Shown in pieces: positions 44,195 to 53,582 of a stretch of 64,000 bases of DNA. The stretch covers positions 3,038,001-3,102,000 of the forward strand of contig CBDAQO010000002.1 of the NCBI GenBank assembly GCA_965199105.1, given 5' to 3'. The DNA comes from LMUY01 sp965199105. GTDB taxonomy: Bacteria; Pseudomonadota; Alphaproteobacteria; Acetobacterales; Acetobacteraceae. The translations under genes were made by a program, and so were the position numbers. The notes under the pieces were generated by a model that was given only the letters and a program-made list of their open reading frames with translations, did not search any database and was not told the DNA's origin. The first letter of the stretch is position 1. Every line of letters begins with the position of its first letter.

Positions 44195-45393
44195 ACTCGC
44201 GTGGCGCCCGGCAGCCAGCACACGTCTTCGACCACCAGCCGCAGGTAGCACGCCCCCTTGTCGAGGTGCGCCGCGCCGAACTGCCAGACCACGCTGACCT
44301 CCTCGTCCGGAAACACGATCTTCGGCATCGGGGCGCGGCTGGAGGCTTCCGGGCCTGGGCTGGCGCTGCTTTGCTGGCACAGCGCGAGCGTGATGCCGCC
44401 TGCCTCGTGCAACCGATGCATCGGCCAGTAGGTGGTTCCCGTATTGCGAACGGTCGCCTGGACGCAGAGCTCGTGCTCCCGCCAGTCCGCGCGCACGACG
44501 TGGACCGCGCCGCTGGTCTGCCCCGGCGCCTCGGCCGCACGCGGCAAAGTGAGCTGGTCCTCCCGGATCGGCCGCCAGGCGATCACGGTGTTGGCGCCGG
44601 ACGCGGACGGGTTGGCGATCTGCTGCACCGTCCGGGCGCCGAGCGACTCCTCGAACAAGCCGTTCACGCTGTGGTGGAAGCCGATGTCGGTAAAGCCGGC
44701 CGTTTCCAGCACGTGGCGCAGGTAGGGCTGGGTGAACGGGCTCTCGAGCGTCTGGTAGCGCAGCATCTCCTGGTCGAGCTGGTGCTCCAGCGCGGTGTCG
44801 CCGGGGGTCCAGCGCCCCTCGCCGCACACCGCCACGCATCGCCCGGGCTTCAGCAGGCTGAACACGCGCCGGGCCGCCTCGTGCTCGTCAATCACGTGGT
44901 GCAGCGCCTCATGGAAGATCACGCCGTCGGCTTGCGCCTGCAGGCCACCCAGCTCCGCTTCCTCGAGGGTTGCGGTGTGGAAGGTGACGTGGTGCTGGGC
45001 GATCCCGGTGGTGCGGCAAAAGCCCTCGAGCCGCTGCGCCGCAAGCTCGTTCATGGTCCCGCTCGGCTCGATTGCCACCACCCGGTGCCCGAGGCCGACC
45101 AAGATTTCGGTCAGCCAGCCCGGCCCCGATCCCACTTCCACCACAAGGGCGTGCAGCGGGAGCCGCATGGCCTGGATGGCGTTCATCGCCGCATAAAGGC
45201 TGCCGAAGTAAGACGGATGGCCTTGCGTGTCGTCATACGGCTTGCGCCGCATCCATCCGAGCCCGTCCTCTGCCGCCACTGCCTTCGGGTACTCCTCAGC
45301 CGCCTCGCGCAGCCGGTCGAAGCGGGACCGGGCGTCGCGGACGTAGCGGGTCGGCCCTTCGAACAGCGGGGGGCGTGCGGCAGTGGATGACAT
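44191..45393 (-). CDS. SAM-dependent methyltransferase with C-terminal beta-sandwich domain
   Basis: 400 residues. The Rossmann methyltransferase part (about 85-230) has SAM motif VVEVGSGPGWLTEIL, the acidic residue in VVAIEPSG and a motif IV-like GVIFHEALHHVIDEHEA. Residues 280-400 are a separate beta-rich domain (LCVQATVRNTGTTYWP), like sugar-binding sandwiches in polysaccharide enzymes. The substrate is unknown; methylation of a surface sugar is a guess. ATG 45393 has AGGGGAA upstream. The stop lies in repeat copy D. Confidence 0.82.
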   Translation of the reverse strand: MSSTAARPPLFEGPTRYVRDARSRFDRLREAAEEYPKAVAAEDGLGWMRRKPYDDTQGHPSYFGSLYAAMNAIQAMRLPLHALVVEVGSGPGWLTEILVGLGHRVVAIEPSGTMNELAAQRLEGFCRTTGIAQHHVTFHTATLEEAELGGLQAQADGVIFHEALHHVIDEHEAARRVFSLLKPGRCVAVCGEGRWTPGDTALEHQLDQEMLRYQTLESPFTQPYLRHVLETAGFTDIGFHHSVNGLFEESLGARTVQQIANPSASGANTVIAWRPIREDQLTLPRAAEAPGQTSGAVHVVRADWREHELCVQATVRNTGTTYWPMHRLHEAGGITLALCQQSSASPGPEASSRAPMPKIVFPDEEVSVVWQFGAAHLDKGACYLRLVVEDVCWLPGATRV

Positions 45394-45439
45394 CGGGGTT
45401 CCCCTTGTCAGGCGCATACATTGAGGCACACGCACTGTG

Positions 45440-46675
45440 TCACGTCGGCTCCCACCCGTCGAGTTTGAGCACTTCGCCGGCCAGATAGAGGCTGCCGCAG
45501 ATCAGCACGCGGGCGGGGATGGCGGGCAGGGCTTGCAGCGCCTCCTGCACGGTGGGGCCCGGCTGCGCGACACCGCCGCTTGCCGCGATGATGTCGGCCA
45601 CCGGCAGGGCCTGGTGCTGGCCGGGCTCGGCCACCGCCCACAGGCTTGCGGCATGCGGCAGCAGCGGGCGCAGGAACGCGGCGCTGTCCTTGGACTGCTT
45701 CATGCCAACGATCACGTGGGCCGGGCCGGACTGCGCCAGATGCGCCGCCAGCATCTCGCCCGCGCCCGGATTGTGGCCGCCGTCCAGCCAGATCTCCCGA
45801 CCCGGCGCCGCCGCCGCCAACTGGCCCCGCAGGCGCTGCAGCCGGGCGGGCCAGCTTGCCTGCGCCAGGCCGGCGAAATCCCGCACACCCAGCCCGGCAG
45901 CCCGGACGGCGGCGACCGCGATGCCGGCATTGTCGTGTTGATGAAGGCCGGGCAGGGCAGGGGCGGGCAAGTCGACGCTGCCTTGCGCGTCGGCGTAGCG
46001 CAGCCCGTGCGGCGCCGGGTCGACCTCCCAGTCCCGCCCGCGCGCCAGCACCGGACCGGCAGCGTCCAGCACCCGCAGCACCTCGGCCGGCTGCGCCCCG
46101 GTCACGGTGGGGACGCCCGGCTTCATGATCCCCGCCTTTTCCGCCGCGATCAGTGCCAGCGTCTCGCCGAGCAACTCGCGGTGGTCCAACGAGATCGACG
46201 CGATGGCGCAGGCTGCCGGGCGGATGACGTTGGTGGCGTCGCCGCGGCCGCCAAGCCCCACTTCCAACACGCACAGATCAGCAGGTTCACGCGCGAACAG
46301 CAGGAAGGCGGCGGCGGTGATTACCTCGAACACGGTGATCGGCGCCCCCGCGTTCACCCGCTCGATCTCCTCCAGCGCGTCCGCCAACGCCGGGTCGGTG
46401 ACCAGGTGGCCGGCGAGGCGGATGCGCTCGTTGAAGCGCACCAGGTGGGGCGAGGTGTAGACGTGGACCCGCAGGCCAGCGGCTTCGGCGATGCCGCGGA
46501 TGAAGGCGCAGGTGCTACCCTTGCCGTTGGTGCCGGCGATGTGGATGACCGGCGGCAGGCGCTGCTCGGGATGGCCGAGATCACCAAGCAGGCGCTGCAA
46601 ACGCTCCAAGCTGAGGTCGATCAGCCGGGGATGCAGCCCGTGCAGCCGCTCCAGCAGAGGGGTGATGCGGCTCAC
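45440..46675 (-). CDS. folC: Dihydrofolate/folylpolyglutamate synthase
   Basis: 411 residues of the Mur-ligase superfamily. The P-loop is HIAGTNGKGSTCAF; YTSPHLVRFNERI is the FolC hallmark, and VLEVGLGGRGDATN and SISLDHRELLG follow. The C-terminal domain starts near LPALPGLHQHDNAGIA and includes WLDGGHNPGA. It adds glutamate to dihydropteroate and lengthens folate tails. accD, often the neighbour, is not in the window. Confidence 0.94.
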   Translation of the reverse strand: MSRITPLLERLHGLHPRLIDLSLERLQRLLGDLGHPEQRLPPVIHIAGTNGKGSTCAFIRGIAEAAGLRVHVYTSPHLVRFNERIRLAGHLVTDPALADALEEIERVNAGAPITVFEVITAAAFLLFAREPADLCVLEVGLGGRGDATNVIRPAACAIASISLDHRELLGETLALIAAEKAGIMKPGVPTVTGAQPAEVLRVLDAAGPVLARGRDWEVDPAPHGLRYADAQGSVDLPAPALPGLHQHDNAGIAVAAVRAAGLGVRDFAGLAQASWPARLQRLRGQLAAAAPGREIWLDGGHNPGAGEMLAAHLAQSGPAHVIVGMKQSKDSAAFLRPLLPHAASLWAVAEPGQHQALPVADIIAASGGVAQPGPTVQEALQALPAIPARVLICGSLYLAGEVLKLDGWEPT

Positions 46676-46696
46676 GACTGCATCACCGGCAGGAGG

Positions 46697-46978
46697 CTAG
46701 GGCGAAACGGTGACGCCCTTCCAGAACGCCACGCGGCCGCGGATTTCCTTGGCTGCGTCCTTGGGCTCCGGGTAGAACCACGCCGCATTCTGGTTCACCG
46801 CATCCCCCACCACCACCGAGTGGTAGTGCGCCGTACCCTTCCAAGGGCAAACCGAGGTGTGGGTGGAGGCTTGCAGCACGCCCGGCATCACGGCGGCGGT
46901 GGGGAAGTAGGCGTTCCCCTCCACCGTCACGATGTCGTCGCTCTGCGCGATGACCGCGCCGTTCCAGCTCGCCTTCAT
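46697..46978 (-). CDS. DUF427 domain protein
   Basis: 93 residues, a single DUF427 unit: WNGAVIAQSDDIVTVEGNAYF, the conserved TSVCPWKGTAHY and AAWFYPEP. Biochemical role is not established for the family. It overlaps the end of clpA by 4 bases, so it is in the same transcript. The codons are like those of its neighbours. Confidence 0.9.
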   Translation of the reverse strand: MKASWNGAVIAQSDDIVTVEGNAYFPTAAVMPGVLQASTHTSVCPWKGTAHYHSVVVGDAVNQNAAWFYPEPKDAAKEIRGRVAFWKGVTVSP

Positions 46979-49323
46979 TCCACCACCTCCGGCTCGCGCT
47001 CAGACCCGCCACCCTCGCCGTCGTCGCTCTCGGACTTGGCAGCGCCGGTGCCGACCGCCTCGGTCACGTCGAAGGCGAGCTTGCCCTCGACCAGGTTGAC
47101 CTTGACCGAGCCACCCTTCACCAGCTTGCCGAACAGCAACTCTTCGGCCAGCGGCTTCTTGATATGCTCCTGGATCACCCGGGCCAGCGGGCGAGCGCCG
47201 TAGAGTGGGTCGTAACCGCGCTCGGCCAGCCACTCCTTGGCGCCGGACGAGAGCTCGATCGTCACGTTGCGGTCGGCCAATTGGGCCTCGAGCTGCATGA
47301 CGAACTTCTCCACCACGCGACCGACCGTGTCCTCCGACAGCCCGGCGAACGGGATGATCGCGTCCAGCCGGTTGCGGAACTCGGGGGTGAACAGGCGCTT
47401 GACCGCCTCCTCATCCTCACCCTCACGCTGGGTCCGGCCGAACCCGATCGCCTCCTTCGCCATGTCGGACGCGCCGGCATTGGTGGTCATGATCAGGATG
47501 ACGTTGCGGAAGTCCACGCTCTTGCCGTTGTGGTCGGTCAGCTTGCCGTGGTCCATCACCTGCAACAGGATGTTGAACAGGTCCTGGTGCGCCTTCTCGA
47601 TCTCGTCCAACAGCAGCACGCAATGCGGGTGCTGGTCGATCCCGTCGGTGAGCAGGCCACCCTGGTCGAAGCCCACGTAACCTGGTGGCGCGCCAATCAG
47701 CCGCGACACGCTGTGCCGCTCCATGTACTCGCTCATGTCGAACCGGATCAGCTCGATGCCGAGGGTGGAGGCCAACTGGCGCGCCACCTCGGTCTTGCCA
47801 ACGCCGGTCGGGCCGCTGAACAGGTAGTTGCCAATCGGCTTCTCGGCGTCCCGCAACCCGGCGCGGCTCAGCTTGATGGCGGCGGACAGGGCATCGATCG
47901 CCTTGTCCTGGCCGAACACCATCGCCTTGAGGTCACGCTCGAGGTTGCGCAGCGTCTCCTTGTCGTCCGCCGAGACGCTCTTGGGGGGGATGCGGGCGAT
48001 CTTGGCCACGATCTCCTCCACGTCCCGCAAGGTCACGGTCTTGCGGCGCTTGCCCTCCGGCAACAGCATCCGGCTGGCGCCCACCTCGTCGATCACGTCG
48101 ATCGCCTTGTCGGGCAGCTTGCGGTCGTTGATGTACTTGGCCGACAGCTCGACGGCAGCGCGGATCGCCTCTTCGGTGTAGCGAACCTTGTGGTGGCGCT
48201 CGTAGTTGGTCTTGAGCCCCCGCAGGATCTTGATCGCGTCCTCCACCGACGGCTCGTTCACGTCAATCTTCTGGAACCGGCGCACCAGCGCGCGGTCCTT
48301 CTCGAAGTAGTTGCGATACTCTTTGTAGGTGGTGGAGCCGATGCAGCGCAGCGTGCCGCTGGCCAGCGCGGGCTTTAGAAGATTGGACGCATCCATCGCG
48401 CCGCCGCTGGTGGCGCCGGCGCCGATCACGGTGTGGATTTCGTCGATGAACAGCACCGCGTTGGGCTGCGCCTCGAGCTCGGTCACAACCGCCTTCAGCC
48501 GCTCCTCGAAGTCACCCCGGTAGCGGGTGCCGGCGAGCAGCGCGCCCATGTCGAGCGAGTAGATGGTGCTCTTGATCAACACCTCGGGCACGTCACCCTC
48601 GACGATGCGCTTGGCCAGGCCCTCGGCGATGGCGGTCTTACCCACGCCCGGGTCGCCCACGTAGAGCGGGTTGTTCTTGGTGCGGCGGCACAGGATTTGG
48701 ATCGTGCGCTCGATTTCACTTTCGCGGCCGATCAGCGGGTCGATCTTACCGGCGGTCGCCTTCTTGTTGAGGTTCACGCAATAGGTCGAGAGCGCGTCCT
48801 GGTTGCGGCGGCTGGGCTTCTCCTCGCGTTCACCCTCGCCGGTCGACTCGGGCTTCTCGGCCGTGGTCGGGCGGTTGGACGGCCGACCCGGCGCCTTGGC
48901 GATGCCGTGGCTGATGAAGTTCACCGCATCGAGCCGGGTCATGTCCTGGAGCTGCAGGAAGTAGACCGCGTGGCTCTCCCGCTCGCTGAACAGGGCAACC
49001 AACACGTTGGCGCCCGTTACCTCGTCGCGGCCAGAGCTTTGCACGTGGATAGCGGCGCGCTGGACCACGCGTTGGAACCCGGCGGTGGGCTTCGGGTCCC
49101 CCGGGCGCTCGGTGGCGAGGCCCGGCAGGTCCTTGTCGAGGAACTCGCCCAACTCCTGGCGCAGCTTCTCAAGGTCGACCCCGCAGGCGCGCAGCACGGT
49201 GGCCGCGTCGGTGTCGTCCGCCAGGCCGAGCAGCAGGTGCTCCAGCGTGGCGTATTCATGCCGCCGTTCACTCGCGAACGACAGGGCGCGGTGCAGCGTC
49301 TGCTCTAGATTGCGTGACAGCAT
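46975..49323 (-). CDS. clpA: ClpA, ATPase subunit of Clp protease
   Basis: 782 residues. Two N-terminal Clp repeats (about 5-145) that bind ClpS are followed by AAA domain 1 (Walker A GDPGVGKTAIAEG, Walker B LFIDEIHTVIGAG) and AAA domain 2 (Walker A GPTGVGKTEVARQ, Walker B LLLDEIEKAHQD). The loop with IGFG before the second-domain end is the ClpP-docking signature. A Gly/Glu-rich tail ends the protein. ClpA unfolds substrates for ClpP. clpS lies 144 bases upstream on the same strand, the usual alphaproteobacterial order. Confidence 0.95.
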   Translation of the reverse strand: MLSRNLEQTLHRALSFASERRHEYATLEHLLLGLADDTDAATVLRACGVDLEKLRQELGEFLDKDLPGLATERPGDPKPTAGFQRVVQRAAIHVQSSGRDEVTGANVLVALFSERESHAVYFLQLQDMTRLDAVNFISHGIAKAPGRPSNRPTTAEKPESTGEGEREEKPSRRNQDALSTYCVNLNKKATAGKIDPLIGRESEIERTIQILCRRTKNNPLYVGDPGVGKTAIAEGLAKRIVEGDVPEVLIKSTIYSLDMGALLAGTRYRGDFEERLKAVVTELEAQPNAVLFIDEIHTVIGAGATSGGAMDASNLLKPALASGTLRCIGSTTYKEYRNYFEKDRALVRRFQKIDVNEPSVEDAIKILRGLKTNYERHHKVRYTEEAIRAAVELSAKYINDRKLPDKAIDVIDEVGASRMLLPEGKRRKTVTLRDVEEIVAKIARIPPKSVSADDKETLRNLERDLKAMVFGQDKAIDALSAAIKLSRAGLRDAEKPIGNYLFSGPTGVGKTEVARQLASTLGIELIRFDMSEYMERHSVSRLIGAPPGYVGFDQGGLLTDGIDQHPHCVLLLDEIEKAHQDLFNILLQVMDHGKLTDHNGKSVDFRNVILIMTTNAGASDMAKEAIGFGRTQREGEDEEAVKRLFTPEFRNRLDAIIPFAGLSEDTVGRVVEKFVMQLEAQLADRNVTIELSSGAKEWLAERGYDPLYGARPLARVIQEHIKKPLAEELLFGKLVKGGSVKVNLVEGKLAFDVTEAVGTGAAKSESDDGEGGGSEREPEVVE

Positions 49324-49467
49324 AGTACTTCGCTGCTCCTAAGGCTGGAACACACCTCACTGTAGATCGGCCTGGTTGTCGATCCCTCAAGCCCGGGTTG
49401 GTGCGGTGTGCCGGTCGGTTCCAGATGGGGAACACCGGCGCGCTTTTCAGCCCTCACTCTTTCGCGC

Positions 49468-49794
49468 TCACTCTTTCTCAATCGTGCACTGCAGCGGGTG
49501 TTGGTTCTGGCGCGCCAAGTCCATAACCTGAGTTACTTTGGTTTCCGCCACTTCGTAAGTGAAAACGCCGCAAACGCCCACGCCGCGGCGATGCACGTGC
49601 AGCATGATGCGGGTGGCTTCCTCGCGAGTCTTTTGGAAGAAGCGCTCCAGCACATGCACGACGAACTCCATCGGCGTGTAGTCGTCGTTCAGCATCAGGA
49701 CCTTGTACATCGCCGGCTTGCGGGTCTTGGGCCGCGCCTTGGTGACAACGCCGATGCTGGGGCCGTCGCCGCCGCGTTTGTCGGAATCGCTCAT
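49468..49794 (-). CDS. clpS: ATP-dependent Clp protease adaptor ClpS
   Basis: 108 residues from ATG 49794 (MSDSDKRGG). Motifs YKVLMLNDDYTPMEFVVHVL and ATRIMLHVHRRGVGVCGVFTYEVAETK form the pocket that binds N-end-rule substrates and hands them to ClpA. The frame continues upstream through four more ATG codons spaced 12 bases apart, made by a tandem repeat. These would add a 16-residue MPSx tail that relatives lack. No ribosome site clearly picks one start. Confidence 0.92.
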   Translation of the reverse strand: MSDSDKRGGDGPSIGVVTKARPKTRKPAMYKVLMLNDDYTPMEFVVHVLERFFQKTREEATRIMLHVHRRGVGVCGVFTYEVAETKVTQVMDLARQNQHPLQCTIEKE

Positions 49795-49840
49795 TGAGCT
49801 GGGCATTGAGCTGGGCATCAAGCTGGGCATCGCAGAAGGC
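49793..49840 (-). repeat. 12-base tandem repeat at the clpS start
   Basis: Four 12-base units: two exact (ATTGAGCTGGGC on the plus strand), one with two changes and one degenerate. On the minus strand each unit gives an in-frame ATG, so the clpS frame has five possible starts 12 bases apart. Confidence 0.9.
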
Positions 49841-49964
49841 ATAGAGCGTGGGCCGGGGCCGCTTTGATCGTCATGGCAGCAGCATATCGGAATGCTGTCT
49901 CGCGGGAAAAGCCCTCAAACATCGCGAGTTGGCGACCGCTGGAGCGGGCCGGGGCAAAAGCAAA

Positions 49965-49989
49965 GGGCCCGGATGGACTATCCGGGCCC
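49965..49989 (-). terminator. Probable Rho-independent terminator of the phasin gene
   Basis: Perfect 10-base inverted repeat, GGGCCCGGAT and ATCCGGGCCC around GGACT. On the minus strand it is followed by a T-rich run (TTTGCTTTTG). It lies 31 bases past the phasin stop. Confidence 0.85.
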
Positions 49990-50020
49990 TGGAAAAGCGA
50001 GCGGGAGGCGAGGCGGGCCG

Positions 50021-50497
50021 CTAGCCAATGCGGCCGAGCGTCTCGGTGGCCACCGCCAAACGCGCGCTAATCGGGGCGAAGGCGCGCTCGGACAGCTTCA
50101 TGCAGCTCTCGGTGAGCTGCCCGGTCTGCGCCACGCTGCGCTCCATGGCCGAGCGCATCATGCTAGCCTGCAGCTCGAACAGCTCCTTGAACGACTTCAC
50201 GCTGCCGAACGTCTTGAAGCCGGTCATCGCCTCCTCCATCCCGGTCTTGGCAGAGGCCGCCATGGTCTGGCCGATATCCTGCAGGCCGCTCATCAGGATT
50301 TGCCCGGACCGGGTCATCGCCTCGATGTTGCCCTGGCTGAACGCGACCAGCCCCTCGGTGGTCTTGATCGCCTTCTGCAAGCCGTCGCGCATGGCGGCTT
50401 GCGCGTCGTGCAGGCCGGCGGTCGCGGTGGCCACTCCGTCCTTGAGGCCGCTCACGGTGCGATCGATGTTGTCACTGGTCTCGCTGACGACGTCCAT
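50021..50497 (-). CDS. Phasin family protein
   Basis: 158 residues, almost all amphipathic helix with no Pro or Cys clusters. FGSVKSFKELFELQASMMRSAMERSVAQ is the phasin core (quoted in two parts: FGSVKSFKELFELQ and ASMMRSAMERS). Phasins coat polyhydroxyalkanoate granules and control their size. ATG 50497 (MDVVSETSD) starts the conserved part; the frame upstream is not similar. Its own terminator follows at 49965-49989. It implies that the organism stores polyhydroxyalkanoate, although no synthase gene is in the window. Confidence 0.85.
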   Translation of the reverse strand: MDVVSETSDNIDRTVSGLKDGVATATAGLHDAQAAMRDGLQKAIKTTEGLVAFSQGNIEAMTRSGQILMSGLQDIGQTMAASAKTGMEEAMTGFKTFGSVKSFKELFELQASMMRSAMERSVAQTGQLTESCMKLSERAFAPISARLAVATETLGRIG

Positions 50498-50778
50498 TTG
50501 CGTATTCCCGCTAAGTTGAAGCTTACCGGCGTACGATTTTTCATTTATCGATCCCGGGCCGCTGTGTTGCGATGCAGCACGAAGCAGACATATGCAGGGC
50601 GCCGGAAGGTCGTCAACAGAATTGTGCGCCGCACAAATCACGCGCCGATCCGGTTCTTATACCGCAGCACAGCAGCAATTCGTAACGCCCTCAGCGGGCT
50701 CGATAAAAGTTGTTCTCCGCTGGACATAGCCGCACCCGGGCGGCTAGGGTGCCGCCACTGCAACAGGTGTTTGGGGGC
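50498..50778. promoter_or_regulatory. Divergent region between phasin and carboxypeptidase genes
   Basis: 281 bases, locally more AT-rich than the rest (CGATTTTTCATTTATCGAT near 50537). It presumably holds both promoters. No gene is supported and no specific operator is recognised; PhaR-type sites could be here. Confidence 0.4.
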
Positions 50779-51927
50779 ATGGTGCGGCGGCACTTCGAAA
50801 CCACCGGCCTCCTGCCGGGCCTAGTCATTGCGTGCGCCTTGTTCCTGGTCACCGGCTTTCTCACCCGGGCGGCCGCGCAGATCGGCTCCGACCGCTATGC
50901 CTCCATCACCATGGATGCCGCCAGCGGGGACGTGCTGGAGGCGGTGAACGCGGACGAGCCGCGTTACCCGGCCAGCCTCACCAAGCTGATGACGATCTAC
51001 CTGCTGTTCGAGGCGCTGCGCGACCACCGGGTCTCGCTCGACCAGCCGGTGCCGGTGTCGGCCCATGCCGCCGCCATGTCCCCGTCCAAGCTCGGCCTGC
51101 TGCCCGGCACCTATATCACCGTCGAGCAGGCGCTATTGGGCCTGGTCACCAAGTCGGCCAACGACGCGGCGGCCGCGCTTGGCGAGCTGCTGGGCGGCGA
51201 CGAGGCTGAATTCGCCCAGATGATGACGCTGCGCGCCCGCGCCCTGGGCATGAGCCATACCACCTTCCGCAACGCGTCCGGCTGGCCCGACCCGGAGCAG
51301 GTGACCACCGCGCGGGACCTGGCGTTGCTCGCGCGCCACCTGATCCAGGATTACCCGGCGGAATACCGCTACTTCAGCGTGCCCTCCTTCGTGTTCCACG
51401 GCCGGGTCATCCCCAACCATGACCACATGCTGGTCACCTATCCCGGCGCCGACGGGCTCAAGACCGGCTACATCGACGCGTCCGGCTGCAACCTGGTGAC
51501 GTCGGCGCTGCGCGGGGACGTGCGGTTGATCGGCGTGGTGATGGGCGCTTCCAACGGCAGCGAGCGGGACCTCCACATGGCCTCCCTGCTGGACGCCGGG
51601 TTCGAGCGCATGGGCGTGCCGGTCAGCCGGGGCGAGCCGCGCACCCGGGTGCCGTTGCTGGTGGCGTCCGCCTCGGCTGCGACCCTGCCGCCGCCGGCGC
51701 CGCCGCTTGCCGGCCGCGGTTGGGCGCTCACTCGCACCGCCAACCATGCCGTGCGTACCGTCGCCACCGAGCGCGCCGCGACGCGGGCGACCCTGCGCCG
51801 CGCTTGGGGGTATTCGCTGCCGCTGCCTCCGCCGGCCTTGCGCCCCCGGGTGGTCTCGGCCACGGCGCATCCCGCGGTGCGCCACGCCAATTCCACCCGG
51901 GCCACGCTGTGGCACCGCAGCGGCTGA
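50779..51927 (+). CDS. D-alanyl-D-alanine carboxypeptidase (penicillin-binding protein 5/6 type)
   Basis: 382 residues. A signal anchor at about residues 10-34 is followed by the active-site motifs of the S11 family: SLTK (nucleophile Ser and Lys), SAN and KTG (GLKTGYIDASGCN). The enzyme trims the last D-Ala from peptidoglycan in the periplasm. After the catalytic domain is an Arg/Ala/Pro-rich tail of about 100 residues with no known domain; no SPOR repeat is evident. ATG 50779 (MVRRHFETTG) was chosen. Confidence 0.9.
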   Translation: MVRRHFETTGLLPGLVIACALFLVTGFLTRAAAQIGSDRYASITMDAASGDVLEAVNADEPRYPASLTKLMTIYLLFEALRDHRVSLDQPVPVSAHAAAMSPSKLGLLPGTYITVEQALLGLVTKSANDAAAALGELLGGDEAEFAQMMTLRARALGMSHTTFRNASGWPDPEQVTTARDLALLARHLIQDYPAEYRYFSVPSFVFHGRVIPNHDHMLVTYPGADGLKTGYIDASGCNLVTSALRGDVRLIGVVMGASNGSERDLHMASLLDAGFERMGVPVSRGEPRTRVPLLVASASAATLPPPAPPLAGRGWALTRTANHAVRTVATERAATRATLRRAWGYSLPLPPPALRPRVVSATAHPAVRHANSTRATLWHRSG

Positions 51928-52020
51928 GGGCCAAACCGGCGGCGCCCACCGGCAAGCCTTGCACCAAGCCGCTGGCTTGCGCATTTTCAGCGCTGGCCAG
52001 GACGGGGACGTAGAACGCAG

Positions 52021-52821
52021 ATGGACGGCGGGGTCGACGGACGACGGATCACCTTGCACCGGCCCGAGGATTTCGCCGGCATGCGTGCGGCCGGCCGCCT
52101 CGCCGCCGAGACGCTGGACATGATCACCGAACATGTGAAGCCCGGCGTCACCACCGCCGAGCTGGACGTGTTGTGCAACGAGTTCATGGAGCGGGGCGGC
52201 GGCGTATCGGCCACGATGAACTATCGCGGCTACCCCAAATCCATCTGCACCTCGATCAACCACGTCGTCTGCCACGGCATCCCGGGCGACCGCCGGCTGA
52301 TGGACGGGGACATCCTCAACATCGACGTGACCGTGGTGCTCGACGGCTGGCACGGTGACACCAGCCGCATGTACGTCGCCGGCGCAGCCAGCACCCGCGC
52401 CCGCATGCTGCTGGACGTGACCTACGAGGCGCTGCAGCGTGGCGTGGCGGCGGTGCGGCCCGGCGCCACGCTGGGCGACGTGGGCCACGCCATCCAAAGC
52501 TACGTCGAGGCGCAGCGCTTCAGCGTGGTGCGCGACTTCTGCGGCCACGGCATCGGTCGCCGCTTCCACGAGGCGCCCAATGTGCTGCATTTCGGCCGCC
52601 CCGGCGAGGGACCGTTGCTGCGCCCCGGCATGTTCTTCACCGTGGAGCCGATGGTGAACGCCGGCCGCCCCGAGGTGAAGGTGCTGGAGGATGGCTGGAC
52701 CGCCGTCACCCGCGACCGCAGCCTGTCGGCCCAGTTCGAGCACATGGTCGGCGTGACGGAGGACGGTTGCGAGGTGTTCACGAACTCGCCGGTGGGGTTC
52801 AACAAGCCTCCTTATGGCTAG
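52021..52821 (+). CDS. map: Methionine aminopeptidase type I
   Basis: 266 residues. All five metal ligands are visible: Asp in DGDILNIDVTVV, Asp in GDTSRM, His in FCGHGIGRRFHE, Glu in FTVEPM and Glu in QFEHMVGV. It removes the initiator Met from new proteins. ATG 52021 was chosen (MDGGVDGRRITLH). radC follows 5 bases after the stop, so the two genes form an operon. Confidence 0.95.
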   Translation: MDGGVDGRRITLHRPEDFAGMRAAGRLAAETLDMITEHVKPGVTTAELDVLCNEFMERGGGVSATMNYRGYPKSICTSINHVVCHGIPGDRRLMDGDILNIDVTVVLDGWHGDTSRMYVAGAASTRARMLLDVTYEALQRGVAAVRPGATLGDVGHAIQSYVEAQRFSVVRDFCGHGIGRRFHEAPNVLHFGRPGEGPLLRPGMFFTVEPMVNAGRPEVKVLEDGWTAVTRDRSLSAQFEHMVGVTEDGCEVFTNSPVGFNKPPYG

Positions 52822-52826
52822 CTGAC

Positions 52827-53537
52827 ATGGCGGAGTCGCCCGGGCCCGACCCGGCGCCGCCTTCGCCGCTCAGCGCCGAGGGCCATCGCAGCCGCCTGCG
52901 TGCCCGCCTGCTCACCGCCGGGCCGGAGAGCGTGGCCGACCACGAACTGCTCGAGCTGGTGCTGTTCCTGGCGCTGCCCCGCCGCGACACCAAGCCGATC
53001 GCACGCGCCCTGCTGACCCGCTTCGGCTCCTTCGCCAACGCCATCTCGGCGCCGCTGAACGAGCTGCGCGGCGTCGAAGGCATGGGCGAGGCCGGTGCCG
53101 CCGCTCTCAAGACGGTGCAGGCCGCCGCGCTGCGCCTGGTGCGGGCCGAGCTGCGCGACCAGCCCATCCTGTCCAGCGGCGAGGCGCTGATGCGCTACCT
53201 CACCGCCGTGCTGGCGCGCGAACGGGTGGAGCAGTTCCGCGTACTGTTCCTCGACAACCGCAACCGTCTGCTGGCCGACGAGGCGCAATCCCGTGGCACG
53301 GTGAACCACACGCCGGTGTATCCGCGCGAGGTGGCCAAGCGGGCGCTGGAGCTGCATGCCACGGCGCTCATCCTGGTGCACAACCACCCGAGCGGGGACA
53401 CCACGCCGTCCCGCGCGGACCTGGCGATGACCAAGGAGATCCAGCAGGCCATCGGCACGCTCGGGATTGCGCTGCATGACCACGTGATCGTGGGCAGCGC
53501 TGGGTCGCTGAGCTTTCGCGCGACGGGGCTGCTTTAG
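52827..53537 (+). CDS. radC: RadC family JAMM-domain protein
   Basis: 236 residues. A helix-hairpin-helix part (FGSFANAISAPLNELRGVEG) precedes the JAMM metalloprotease-like motif HNHPSGDTTPSRADLAMT. RadC was once linked to DNA repair, but its real role is unsettled. ATG 52827 lies 5 bases after map. The extra frame upstream to 52767 overlaps map and is not family-like. Confidence 0.92.
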   Translation: MAESPGPDPAPPSPLSAEGHRSRLRARLLTAGPESVADHELLELVLFLALPRRDTKPIARALLTRFGSFANAISAPLNELRGVEGMGEAGAAALKTVQAAALRLVRAELRDQPILSSGEALMRYLTAVLARERVEQFRVLFLDNRNRLLADEAQSRGTVNHTPVYPREVAKRALELHATALILVHNHPSGDTTPSRADLAMTKEIQQAIGTLGIALHDHVIVGSAGSLSFRATGLL

Positions 53538-53582
53538 CGCGAGCGTGGGGAAACAAACCGTGCACAGCCGCGTTGGGCTGGC

